From NCBI GenBank assembly GCA_040509055.1, contig JBEVLT010000248.1:1-32088 (forward strand): a DNA stretch of 32,088 bases. The letters are read 5' to 3'. Shown here one piece after another: positions 16,311-24,605 of the stretch. Below the pieces are notes generated by a model. The model was given only the letters and a program-made list of their open reading frames with translations, was not told where the DNA came from and made no database searches. The translations under genes were made by a program, and so were the position numbers. The stretch is from JAJKIP01 sp040509055 (GTDB lineage Bacteria; Bacteroidota; Bacteroidia; Chitinophagales; Chitinophagaceae). The stretch's first letter is position 1. Each line of letters starts with the position of its first letter.

Positions 16311-18131
16311 TCAGTATCCGGGATTTTGTTTAAGATTGGGGTTGGCGTCTGTTGCCCCGATGGGGAAGGGCAGCAATTCGCTTTTACCGGTTTGGAATAA
16401 AAAAGCGTAATTGGCAGTAGTCGTGCTTGTAGTCGAAAGGATCGATGTCTCAATAGAGCTGTGTATCCAATTGACCCGTGTGTAACCGGTGGGAGCAGTT
16501 CCACCGAAAGGATCGGGTTTGTAAAACGAGTTGCCATATTCCGTCGTTGTGGTGAACGTGGCGGGATTGGTAGCCGATGTGTTTTTCATATACATAAACT
16601 CCGGCAGATTGTTGTATGGTGCCTGGCGGGCAGCCATAGCCGCCAGGGCGGTCTTTGTTTCTGCAATCTTCTGCCCCAGCAGGTTCCAGCGGAGCAGGTC
16701 ATACTTGCGGATGGCCTCGCCCATGAATTCCAGGAGCCGTTCCTTCACGATCGCATTGAAGAAACCGGTGTAGCCGGCAGGCGTAGTCCCGATCAGGGCC
16801 GCATCGCCGCCATAAGCCCGCAGGCGAACCTGCTCGAATGCCGCTTTGGCAGCAGCGGTAGGACCATTGTTGATCTCGTTCTCCGCTTCGGCAAACATCA
16901 GCAGCACATCGGAGAACCGGATCACCGGCCAGTTGATGCCATAGGTTTGCGTGGTAGAAGGCGCTGTTAAAAAAGAAGGGTTCTGCGTCCAGTCTTTCCT
17001 GAACTTCCCGTCAAAAATATTGGTAGCGGGCTGAGGGACCAGTGTAAAATTAGTATTGATATTATAAGGAGCACAGCTTACATCCCTTCTCGTATCTGTG
17101 GAGTCAAACTGGTAAAAAGCAGTCGGCATGATCGTTATGGCAGAGTTACCGATATTGTTATAACGGGGGCCGGTATAATAACCGAATTTGCTGTCCGTTT
17201 GCCCGCCGCCGGCCATGGCTACTTCAAAGAGTATCTCGCCGTTGGGCTCCCAGCCGTGCGCGCATACATAATCTCTCCATACCGATTTATAGCTGGGATT
17301 CAGCTTATGCTGATCGGAACGCTGCATTATAGCGGCACATTCATCCCGGGCGATCTGGTAGTACTGCAGGTGATTGCTGCCCCTTTGTACCTGGCCGTTC
17401 TGCCGGAGTGAGTATCCGCCGCGGAACAAGGCAATCCTTGCACGCAGCGCTCTTGCGGCACCCTGCGTAAATCGCTCGTTGATGACACCCGCCTCCGTTC
17501 TCCACGGCAGGAGAGGTATGGCAAGCTCCAGGTCCTTCAGGATACGGTCATAGATCGTATCCCGATCGGTCTTGGGAATGTACACATCCGGCTCAAAAGC
17601 AGCAGGCAGCCAATGCACCGGTATATCGCCCCAGTTCCTTACCAGCTCAAAGAGGTATTGTGCACGCAGGGCCAGCGCTTCTCCGTACAATCTTTTTGCC
17701 GCTTTTTGTTCATCCGCACTGCCGCTGGTATACTGTGTCATTTGCGGAATATAATAGATGCAGATATTGGCGCGTTCCACCCCCTGGTAGCCCTGTGCGA
17801 ATACAGGTCCCAGCTGGGTATTGGAGGTTTGGATATTATACCGCCCGATATCCCGGCCACCGTTGTCGTCCCGGCCTTTGGTATTCATCGATTCGTCGGT
17901 ATCGAAGGGAAAGACGCCGCTCAGACGGTTACCGTATCCCTGGTCGCCGGACATGTAGACATACGCTGCATATAACGTATTCGTCGCATTGTCGATGGTC
18001 CCGAAGGCAAAGTCGGGCGTAACCCCGCTCAGGGGTTCGGACTCAAGGTATTTTTTACAGGATAATGAGCTTATCGTCACAGCTACCGCAAGCAGCGCTG
18101 TAATTGTATTTGTAAAGCTGATCGTTCTCAT
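16311..18131 (-). CDS. SusD/RagB family glycan-binding outer-membrane lipoprotein
   Basis: About 606 residues from the ATG at 18131. Two codons upstream (TTG ATC) are open, but the ATG begins the signal. The lipobox SLSC places the lipidated Cys at residue 25, followed by KKYLESEPLSGVTPDFAF, a standard SusD beginning. Inside are EALALRAQYLFELVRNWGDI, the TPR-associated helix that carries the family signature, and FSDVLLMFAEAENEINNGPT and KERLLEFMGEAIRKYDLLRW near the C-terminus. The protein forms the lid of the SusC channel and binds pectic oligosaccharides. It follows susC by 19 bases and precedes the beta-helix lipoprotein by 25 bases. Confidence 0.96.
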   Translation of the reverse strand: MRTISFTNTITALLAVAVTISSLSCKKYLESEPLSGVTPDFAFGTIDNATNTLYAAYVYMSGDQGYGNRLSGVFPFDTDESMNTKGRDDNGGRDIGRYNIQTSNTQLGPVFAQGYQGVERANICIYYIPQMTQYTSGSADEQKAAKRLYGEALALRAQYLFELVRNWGDIPVHWLPAAFEPDVYIPKTDRDTIYDRILKDLELAIPLLPWRTEAGVINERFTQGAARALRARIALFRGGYSLRQNGQVQRGSNHLQYYQIARDECAAIMQRSDQHKLNPSYKSVWRDYVCAHGWEPNGEILFEVAMAGGGQTDSKFGYYTGPRYNNIGNSAITIMPTAFYQFDSTDTRRDVSCAPYNINTNFTLVPQPATNIFDGKFRKDWTQNPSFLTAPSTTQTYGINWPVIRFSDVLLMFAEAENEINNGPTAAAKAAFEQVRLRAYGGDAALIGTTPAGYTGFFNAIVKERLLEFMGEAIRKYDLLRWNLLGQKIAETKTALAAMAARQAPYNNLPEFMYMKNTSATNPATFTTTTEYGNSFYKPDPFGGTAPTGYTRVNWIHSSIETSILSTTSTTTANYAFLFQTGKSELLPFPIGATDANPNLKQNPGY

Positions 18132-18150
18132 GATCAAAAGAGATTAATAA

Positions 18151-21100
18151 TTAAAAAGTTATATTAAGTCCTGCAATAAAACTACGGCTCCGGGGATACG
18201 CGGAATAGTCAACGCCACGGGTAACTTCAGCCGTGGAGCTGGCACGCCTGGTGCTTACTTCAGGATCGTACCCGGTATAGTTTGTAAACACTTTCAGGTT
18301 ATTGCCGGTCACATACAAACGTGCCCGTTGAATTTTGATCCGGTTAGTGATCGCCGAAGGTATCGTATAGCTCAGCGTCACATTGTTCAGCCGGATAAAG
18401 GATCCATCCTCCACCGCCCAGGAATGCGCAAAAAACGAAGCCTGGCTGGTCAGGGGCGCCCAGAGCTTTGCATTGGCATTGAGCTTTTCCAGCGCTGCCG
18501 GGTCCGTTACCCGGTTGCCCTGCGCATCCACATAACGCCAGCGGTCGTTCATCATGGTCAGCATATTCGTATTGGTGGTATAGCCGCTGGTAAATTCCAG
18601 CTTGTTGGCGTTCAGGATATCGTTGCCAAACTGGAAGTTGATAAAGACGGTCAACCCGAAATTTTTGTAAGTGAATTCCTGGTTCAGGCCCCCGATAAAT
18701 TTCGGTGTGCCATTCCCGATGATCGTTCTGTCCTGGTCGTTCACCACGCCGTCGCCGTTCACATCTTTGAACCGGATGGTACCCGGGCGTGGCGTCACGG
18801 AAGTGATGCTGGAATTGCTCGGAATACCTGCTTTCAGCGTATAGGTGCCGGTAGCGGCATCGTACGTGAAGTCCGAAACCCCGTACCAGCCATCGGTGAC
18901 AAGGCCATAAATATCGCCAATGGAATGGCCTTTGACCAGCAGGTAATCGGAGGGAGCATTGCCTCCTGCCCAGCCGGAATTGATCCGGATGGTATCGGCA
19001 AACCGGTTCAGCCTGTTCACTACATTCTTGTTGTACGAGATATTGAAATTGGCCGTCCACCCGAAGTCTCTTTTCTGCATCACCGTAGCGCCTAATTGCA
19101 GTTCGATACCTTTATTGCTCAGCGAACCGATATTCTGTATCTGCGTGGTATAACCGGTCGACTGGGGTACGGCCGCCGACATCAGCAGGTTATCCGCTGT
19201 ATTGTTATAATAGTCTACGCTCAGCTGGAAGCGGTTATTCAGGAAAGAGGCATCCACGCCGATATTGCGGGAAATATTTTCTTCCCATACCAGCAGGTTA
19301 TTGGCCAAGGCCGTGGAATTAAATGCCGGTACGGTTGTATTACCGAGCCCATACTGCTGGGAGGTGCTGAATACAGAAAGATACAGGAAATCGCCGATCC
19401 GGTTATTGCCCGCTTTACCATAGCCCACCCTCAGCTTCAGGTCATTGATCACATTTCGTGCACCTTCAAAAAAGTTTTCATTGGATATCTTCCAGGCTGC
19501 GCTTGCTGCGGGGAAATAGGCCCAGCGGTTGTCTTCCGAGAATTTGCTGGGCGAAGCATCGCCGCGGAAAGACAGGGTGAGCAGGTACTTATCATCAAAG
19601 GAGTAATTAAATCTTCCGAAGAAAGAAAGAGTTTTGATCAGCACGTCACTATTGACCGGCTTTGCCTGGGTGAAGCCTGCAGGAATATTGAACAGGCCCA
19701 TGTTGGAAAATGCCTTATCAGGCGTAATGCCTTTGGGCATAAAATAGCTGGTCAGGTTGGCTGCTTCCTGTTTGATCTGGTAAATTTCCTGCCCGGCAAG
19801 TAAAGTGATCTTGTTTTTCTCGCTGAAGGCTGTGCCTGACTTATCAAAGGAGAAGGTGAGCACATTGGAATTGTTGATCGTGGTCCTGTTCCTGCTGATC
19901 AGGGTCGCTACCGGGTAGCCGGCTCCCTGCGGGCTGTTGGCCTTTGCGGTGATCGTATCGTCAAACTCCTTCCTGCGCTCGGACAAAAGCTCATAGCCGA
20001 ACGTGGTCCGGAAGCTTACATATTTATTCAGCGTAAAATTGACGTAGCCGGTAAAGTTGGCTGTATTGGCGTTCGTACGGCGGTACTCCGCTTCATTTAA
20101 CAGAACCGGATTTTTCAGGTTCAGGCCGTTCCCTGCGGTAAGGGCATCATAAGCAGGATCGTAATCGAACAGGTCGTCTCCATTCATCAGGATGGGGCGG
20201 TATTTGATGCTATGCCGCAGGCGGTTGTTGCCTGCCGAACCGGGGTCAGAGCTACCGGCGCCTTTGACGATGGTATTATTGTAGCGGGTATTGAATCCTA
20301 CTTTCACCCGGGGGCTGAAGGTGTGGTCAAATTTAAAGTTGACCAGCTTCCGGTCATAATCGGATCCCAGCATGCTGCCTTCTTCTGCATTGGAAGTAAG
20401 GCTCAGGTTGTATTGCGTGGTGGCATTGCCGCCGTTCAGGCTTACATTGTGTGTTTGCCACAGTGCCTTGCGGCCAAACATTTCTTCCTGCCAGTCTACA
20501 AACGGAATATAGTTATACAGGTCAAGGTCTTCATACCGGCCATAGGTGTTGGCAAAGCTGGTGCTGTCGGCCAGGCTGCCGCGGCTTCTTTCGTACTGGT
20601 ACATCACAAAATCGTAAGGCCGCATTACGTCCAGCTTGTTGGCCAGTTCTTTCACACCGAAAAATCCGTTATAGTTGATCGTCGGTCTTGAGTTCTTGCC
20701 GCTTTTGGTGGTAATGATGATCACCCCGTTGGCACCCCTGGCTCCGTAAATAGCCGTGGTAGCCGCATCTTTCAGCACATCCACCGATTGTATGTCCTGG
20801 AGGGAGATCACCGACAGGGCATTTTCCACCTGCACGCCATCCACTACATAGATCGGCTGCGCATCCTGGGTGATGGTGTTACCGCCGCGTACACGGATCA
20901 GTATTTCGGCGTCGGGCGATCCTTCGGTGGCCGTTACCTGCACACCAGCCAGCCTTCCGGCCAGCGCCTGCGCTGCAGACGTAATCGGTATATCTTTCAG
21001 GTCTCTCGCCGTTACAGAAGAGATGGAGCCGGTAAGGTCCTTTTTCCGCATGGTCTGGTAGCCGACGACCACCACATCATCGAGCGTGGACACGGCTTTG

Positions 21101-21387
21101 ATCAGGGTAATTGTCACCGGCAACTTGCCATCGGTAGTGATGGATTGCGCTTCATAACCGGTGGATGACAGGCGCACGGTCACGTTTCCGGTGGCTGCCG
21201 TGGAGATCGCAAAGTTTCCATCCGCATCGGTTTGAACGCCGGTTGTGGAGCCCTGTACGGTTACATTGACATTGGGGACAGGATTACCAGTCTCATCAAT
21301 GACCTTGCCTCTGATCTGGCGGTTTTGGGCAAAAGAGTAGGAAATAAAACAAAGCAGTCCTAAAAAAAACAGGAGCAGTTTTTTCAT
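18151..21387 (-). CDS. SusC/RagA family TonB-dependent outer-membrane transporter
   Basis: A 1078-residue protein of normal length. A signal peptide (residues 1-20, ending ISYSFA) precedes a carboxypeptidase-D-like domain (IRGKVIDETGNPVPNVNVTV). The TonB box region is VDDVVVVGY-like (DDVVVVGYQTMRKKDLTGSI). The plug domain has ALAGRLAGVQVTATEGSPDA, PIYVVDGVQV and YGARGANGVIIITTKSG, and a long beta-barrel ends SRSFIAGLNITF. It imports the oligosaccharides made by the surface pectinases, together with SusD. It is the first gene of the PUL on this strand, with a 356-base region between it and the divergent lacI-type gene, where the promoter and regulatory sites must lie. Confidence 0.97.
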   Translation of the reverse strand: MKKLLLFFLGLLCFISYSFAQNRQIRGKVIDETGNPVPNVNVTVQGSTTGVQTDADGNFAISTAATGNVTVRLSSTGYEAQSITTDGKLPVTITLIKAVSTLDDVVVVGYQTMRKKDLTGSISSVTARDLKDIPITSAAQALAGRLAGVQVTATEGSPDAEILIRVRGGNTITQDAQPIYVVDGVQVENALSVISLQDIQSVDVLKDAATTAIYGARGANGVIIITTKSGKNSRPTINYNGFFGVKELANKLDVMRPYDFVMYQYERSRGSLADSTSFANTYGRYEDLDLYNYIPFVDWQEEMFGRKALWQTHNVSLNGGNATTQYNLSLTSNAEEGSMLGSDYDRKLVNFKFDHTFSPRVKVGFNTRYNNTIVKGAGSSDPGSAGNNRLRHSIKYRPILMNGDDLFDYDPAYDALTAGNGLNLKNPVLLNEAEYRRTNANTANFTGYVNFTLNKYVSFRTTFGYELLSERRKEFDDTITAKANSPQGAGYPVATLISRNRTTINNSNVLTFSFDKSGTAFSEKNKITLLAGQEIYQIKQEAANLTSYFMPKGITPDKAFSNMGLFNIPAGFTQAKPVNSDVLIKTLSFFGRFNYSFDDKYLLTLSFRGDASPSKFSEDNRWAYFPAASAAWKISNENFFEGARNVINDLKLRVGYGKAGNNRIGDFLYLSVFSTSQQYGLGNTTVPAFNSTALANNLLVWEENISRNIGVDASFLNNRFQLSVDYYNNTADNLLMSAAVPQSTGYTTQIQNIGSLSNKGIELQLGATVMQKRDFGWTANFNISYNKNVVNRLNRFADTIRINSGWAGGNAPSDYLLVKGHSIGDIYGLVTDGWYGVSDFTYDAATGTYTLKAGIPSNSSITSVTPRPGTIRFKDVNGDGVVNDQDRTIIGNGTPKFIGGLNQEFTYKNFGLTVFINFQFGNDILNANKLEFTSGYTTNTNMLTMMNDRWRYVDAQGNRVTDPAALEKLNANAKLWAPLTSQASFFAHSWAVEDGSFIRLNNVTLSYTIPSAITNRIKIQRARLYVTGNNLKVFTNYTGYDPEVSTRRASSTAEVTRGVDYSAYPRSRSFIAGLNITF

Positions 21388-21432
21388 ACAACAAGCAATT
21401 TTAGCAGCGACCCGGGGGTCAGTTTAGTGAAC

Positions 21433-21466
21433 AATGGGCAGGCGCCATGCCGGCAGTTTGCCCATT
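21433..21466 (-). promoter_or_regulatory. Hairpin in the susC leader
   Basis: A perfect eight-base inverted repeat AATGGGCA...TGCCCATT encloses a GC-rich interior that can pair further (GGCGCC, GCCGGC). It begins 46 bases before the susC ATG and would be in its 5' leader if transcription starts further up. Confidence 0.5.
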
Positions 21467-21531
21467 TTAAGGCATGAATCTACAGCCCTCTTCAGGATAA
21501 TCCCCCTGCAATCGGCTTCTTTTTTTACGCA

Positions 21532-21549
21532 ATCGTTCCCGGCAACGAT
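21532..21549 (+). promoter_or_regulatory. Candidate LacI-type operator
   Basis: An inverted repeat ATCGTT-CCCGGC-AACGAT lies midway between the divergent genes. LacI-family proteins bind as dimers to short palindromes with a CG core, so this is a fair candidate. The 11-mer ACGCAATCGTT, whose last six bases form the left arm, recurs at the 3' end of the regulator gene (22780-22790) within GAAACG-CAAT-CGTTTC. Confidence 0.4.
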
Positions 21550-21743
21550 GGCATTGTGGATTGTTTTCCAATATTTTAGCTATTACCGTCCTGTGCCTAC
21601 CTGTACTGTCTGCCCTGTCCCGGGATTTTTTGGCCGGGCGTCGTTTTCCGAAAGCCGGCCCCGGCTTTTATACAGGGCTGCCTGCCCGCCCAAAATCGTT
21701 ATCTTTAGGACCCTTGTTTTTTGCTAGGCAGGGGCACCCAACC

Positions 21744-22796
21744 ATGAAATTCGAAGCCGTTACGATTAAAGATATTGCCAAAGCACTTGGCCTGTCCACA
21801 TCCACTGTGTCCAGGGCCCTGCGCGACAGCTATGAGATCAGCCCGGAGACCAAGAAGCTGGTGCTGGAATACGCCGAAAAGATCAATTACCATCCCAACC
21901 CCATCGCCCTCAGCCTGAAAGAACGCAGAACCCGTTCTATTGGTGTGATAGTCAGCGAAATAGCCAATAGCTTCTTTTCCCAGGCCATCGATGGCATCGA
22001 GTCCGTTGCCTACAGCAAGGGCTATAATGTGATCATCACCCAAAGCCGGGAGTCGGCCGAACGCGAAGCCATCAACCTGAACTACCTGACCTCCCGCTCC
22101 ATCGACGGATTGCTGGTGTCGGTATCGGCCGAAACGCATGATTTCAGCCTTTTCAAAGAGCTGTACCAGCGCGGCATGCCGATCGTGTTCTTTGACCGGA
22201 TCGTCAACGAGATCGATACCCATAAAGTGATCGTGGACAATTACAAGGGCGCCTATGACGCTACCATGGCGCTGATCAGGGAGGGCTACGAACATATTGC
22301 TGCCATCACCAGCACGGCCATTCTGTCCATCACCCGGGAGCGGCTGGCCGGGTACCGGGCCGCCCTGGCCGATCACGGCATTCCGGTCGGGGAAGAGATG
22401 ATCCGGTACTGCCCGCACGGCGGGCAATCGCTGCAGGAAGTGCAGGAAGCCGTAACCGGGCTGCTCAGCCTGCCGGTACGCCCGGACGCTATCCTGGCCC
22501 TGAGCGATAAGCTCACCACCGGCAGCCTGCGGGTGCTGAAAGAAAAAAATCTGCGGGTACCGGACGATATCGGGCTGTTTGGTTTTTCCAACTCGGATAC
22601 TACGGAACTGATCGCCCCCGCCCTGTCCATCATCAAGCAACCTGCTCTCGAGATGGGGGAGATCGCCACTACGCTATTGCTGCAGCTGATCGAAAGCAAG
22701 CATCCGGTCACCGATTTTGAAACGCGGGTGCTGGCGCCGCAGCTGATCATCCGGGAGTCGTCTGTGCGGAAAAAGAGAAACGCAATCGTTTCCTGA
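21744..22796 (+). CDS. LacI-family transcriptional regulator
   Basis: 350 residues from the ATG at 21744, the start that puts the DNA-binding domain at the N-terminus; the frame is open to 21561 but that is intergenic sequence. The helix-turn-helix is VTIKDIAKALGLSTSTVSRA (about residues 6-25), followed by the hinge INYHPNPIALSLK. The periplasmic-binding-protein-like effector domain (about 62-335) has GVIVSEIANSFFSQAIDGIE, DGLLVSVSAE, VFFDRIVNEI and GLFGFSNSDTTELIAPALSI. It probably senses a pectin-derived sugar or sugar acid and controls the divergent susC operon; the effector is unknown. Many Bacteroides pectin loci use hybrid two-component regulators, so LacI control marks a different wiring. 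Confidence 0.94.
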   Translation: MKFEAVTIKDIAKALGLSTSTVSRALRDSYEISPETKKLVLEYAEKINYHPNPIALSLKERRTRSIGVIVSEIANSFFSQAIDGIESVAYSKGYNVIITQSRESAEREAINLNYLTSRSIDGLLVSVSAETHDFSLFKELYQRGMPIVFFDRIVNEIDTHKVIVDNYKGAYDATMALIREGYEHIAAITSTAILSITRERLAGYRAALADHGIPVGEEMIRYCPHGGQSLQEVQEAVTGLLSLPVRPDAILALSDKLTTGSLRVLKEKNLRVPDDIGLFGFSNSDTTELIAPALSIIKQPALEMGEIATTLLLQLIESKHPVTDFETRVLAPQLIIRESSVRKKRNAIVS

Positions 22797-22878
22797 CCCC
22801 ATGCAATACCTCAGGGGCTGGCGCCCATGCGTACCTCACACTTTTTGGGTCGCCTGTTATAGACCATGCTAACCTTTC

Positions 22879-24135
22879 CTATTCTCCCCTGCTCATATAA
22901 CGCCGCATCAACATACCCAGCCTTTCCTTCATGTCGGAGCTGATCCCGTTCTCCCCAGCTATCCATTCCAGCATACCGGGTTCGATCACCGCGCCGGCCT
23001 GCAACAGTATTTCGATGATCGCAATATAATCGGTTCCCGTTTCCGGCCAGCGGTTTACTTCATGACCATTAGCAACAGCCCACAATGCTGCACCCAGCGC
23101 AGTACCACCATAGGCGTTCCGGGTCTCCAGCGGCGCACCACGGCTAAGCAGCAAGCGGATCACATTTGCATGAGCACCCAGCAAGGCCCAGTGCAGCCCA
23201 TACAGTTCATCCACCCGCGTGGCAGGATCAAATCCCTGGTCCAGCAGGAAACGCACCACGGCTTCATGACCGTAGGCACAAGCCCAGGTAAATCCCGGCT
23301 CCAACTGCCGCTGCATCCCGGCATCCTTCAGGCTGCCATCCTTGTTGAAAAACGCCTGTACTACATCGAGCCGGCCCGTACCGGCTGCGGCTTCCAGGTC
23401 CAGCCCCGCTCCTTTCCGCATCAGGAAATCAGCTGCTTCAGGCCGGCCATTGTGCAGGCATCCGTTCACAGCCAGCTGGCCATTGCCTGCCGCCCGTGGC
23501 GATTCGATGGCAGCACCCGCTTCCAGCAGGGTTTCCAGCAAGGCAGCCATCACACCGGCTTTTGAAGGCCAGACGCTCGTCGCTGCCAGGCCCAGCGTGG
23601 TAGCGCCTCCGCCGTATAGATCGGCTTCTGCATTTACATCGGCGCCTGCCTTGACCAGGCGTTTTACAATGGCGGTAATATTAGCAGGCGTATGCTGGCG
23701 GTACTGCTCCACCCCATTGGCAGCGGTATAATGCAGCAGCATGGCATGATGGCTGCGCAGGGAACGCATATGCACCAGCTCCGGGTACCGGCTCAGCAGT
23801 GCATCGAGCTCCTCCAGGTTGCCTGACACGATCGCATTCGCGGCCATTTCAAACTGCATCAGGGAAGATCTTTTGTCCAGCATTTCCACCACCCAGCCCA
23901 TCAGCTCCTCCCAGGTTTTGAAACAATAAAACCGAAGCAGGGCTTCCTGTATATCCTGCTGTGCCAGGCTCAGCTGCCGCAGCTGTTCATCGGTCAGCTG
24001 GCAGAAACGGGGATGATTGTCACGAAGGGCATGCAATGCCCCGGCATCACCGTCCGTACAAGCCACCAGCCATGCAGCAGCCTGCTGATCATATTGCGCC
24101 GGTAGTGCATGAAGGGGTAATGGGCTAAGCTGCAT
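22879..24135 (-). CDS. Ankyrin-repeat protein (418 aa)
   Basis: A 418-residue soluble protein without signal peptide. The N-terminal 100 residues are not ankyrin-like, with a helical FKTWEELMGWVVEM segment. Degenerate ankyrin repeats follow to about 390, for example IVKRLVKAGADVNAEADLYG, ALLETLLEAGAAIE, VVRFLLDQGFDPATRVDELY and VIRLLLSRGAPLETRNAYGG. Ankyrin stacks bind other proteins; no enzymatic motif is visible. It is the last gene of a three-gene operon, starting only two bases after the VOC gene stops. It resembles in style the larger ankyrin protein at the head of the operon. The partner is unknown. Confidence 0.85.
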   Translation of the reverse strand: MQLSPLPLHALPAQYDQQAAAWLVACTDGDAGALHALRDNHPRFCQLTDEQLRQLSLAQQDIQEALLRFYCFKTWEELMGWVVEMLDKRSSLMQFEMAANAIVSGNLEELDALLSRYPELVHMRSLRSHHAMLLHYTAANGVEQYRQHTPANITAIVKRLVKAGADVNAEADLYGGGATTLGLAATSVWPSKAGVMAALLETLLEAGAAIESPRAAGNGQLAVNGCLHNGRPEAADFLMRKGAGLDLEAAAGTGRLDVVQAFFNKDGSLKDAGMQRQLEPGFTWACAYGHEAVVRFLLDQGFDPATRVDELYGLHWALLGAHANVIRLLLSRGAPLETRNAYGGTALGAALWAVANGHEVNRWPETGTDYIAIIEILLQAGAVIEPGMLEWIAGENGISSDMKERLGMLMRRYMSRGE

Positions 24136-24137
24136 GA

Positions 24138-24605
24138 TCAGGCGTTTTGTTTGATCCAGTCACTGTACGTCGTTTGCTCGGGCACATCGGTAGCGCTTTC
24201 AAATTCGATGCTGTACCCGTCCGGGTCAAGCAGGGAGATCACCCACATGTTATTGCCTACAAAAGGCTCGGCGACGGTGATGCCCTTTGTCACCAGCTCC
24301 CGGTATACCGGCAATGCATCCTCACAAATAAAGAAAATGGAAACACCCAATCCCCGTTTACCCTCCGGCAAACCAGGATGCTGCTCATCACCGCTAGGCT
24401 GCTGCAGCATGAGCATGCCGGCATCCCTTTTCAGCGCACACCATTCTATTCTGCCACGCGGTGTCCAGGAATGCGTGATGCCAAAGCCAAGACCGTCCAC
24501 ATAAAAGCGGAGGGAGCTTTCCATATCCGATACCGCCAGGAAAGGAACGGTAGCGGTGATCGCAGGTTGTTGTTCCATCATAAAGGTTATTTCAGACAGC
24601 TCCAT
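24138..24605 (-). CDS. VOC superfamily (glyoxalase/bleomycin-resistance-like) protein
   Basis: 155 residues at the longest start. The frame has ATGs at 24605, 24581 and 24578; the later ones give MMEQQPAITATVPFLAVSDM and may be the true start, while the first overlaps the upstream gene by 14 bases. The fold signature is VPFLAVSDMESSLRFYVDGL at the N-terminus, a second beta-alpha-beta module from about 90 with VSIFFICEDALPVYRELVTK, and LLDPDGYSIEFE near the end. The final Glu and a His in the first module (THSW) could be metal ligands. Members are glyoxalases, dioxygenases or antibiotic-binding proteins; the substrate cannot be told. It is sandwiched between two ankyrin genes and tightly coupled to both. 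Confidence 0.88.
   Translation of the reverse strand: MELSEITFMMEQQPAITATVPFLAVSDMESSLRFYVDGLGFGITHSWTPRGRIEWCALKRDAGMLMLQQPSGDEQHPGLPEGKRGLGVSIFFICEDALPVYRELVTKGITVAEPFVGNNMWVISLLDPDGYSIEFESATDVPEQTTYSDWIKQNA

Larger units (their letters stand above)
21388..21743 (+). promoter_or_regulatory. Divergent control region between susC and the LacI-type regulator
   Basis: This 356-base gap serves both directions. It holds an eight-base hairpin close to susC (21433-21466), an inverted repeat ATCGTT-6-AACGAT (21532-21549) fit to be an operator, and the heptamer GCAATCG twice, 21 bases apart (21508-21514 and 21529-21535). A near -7 box TATCTTTA lies at 21700-21707, 37 bases before the regulator ATG. 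No full TAnnTTTG box was found on the susC side. Confidence 0.6.

Noticed and set aside
22808..22840. Possible terminator after the LacI-type gene
   Set aside because: GGGC...GCCC has only a four-base stem and no T-run directly after it.
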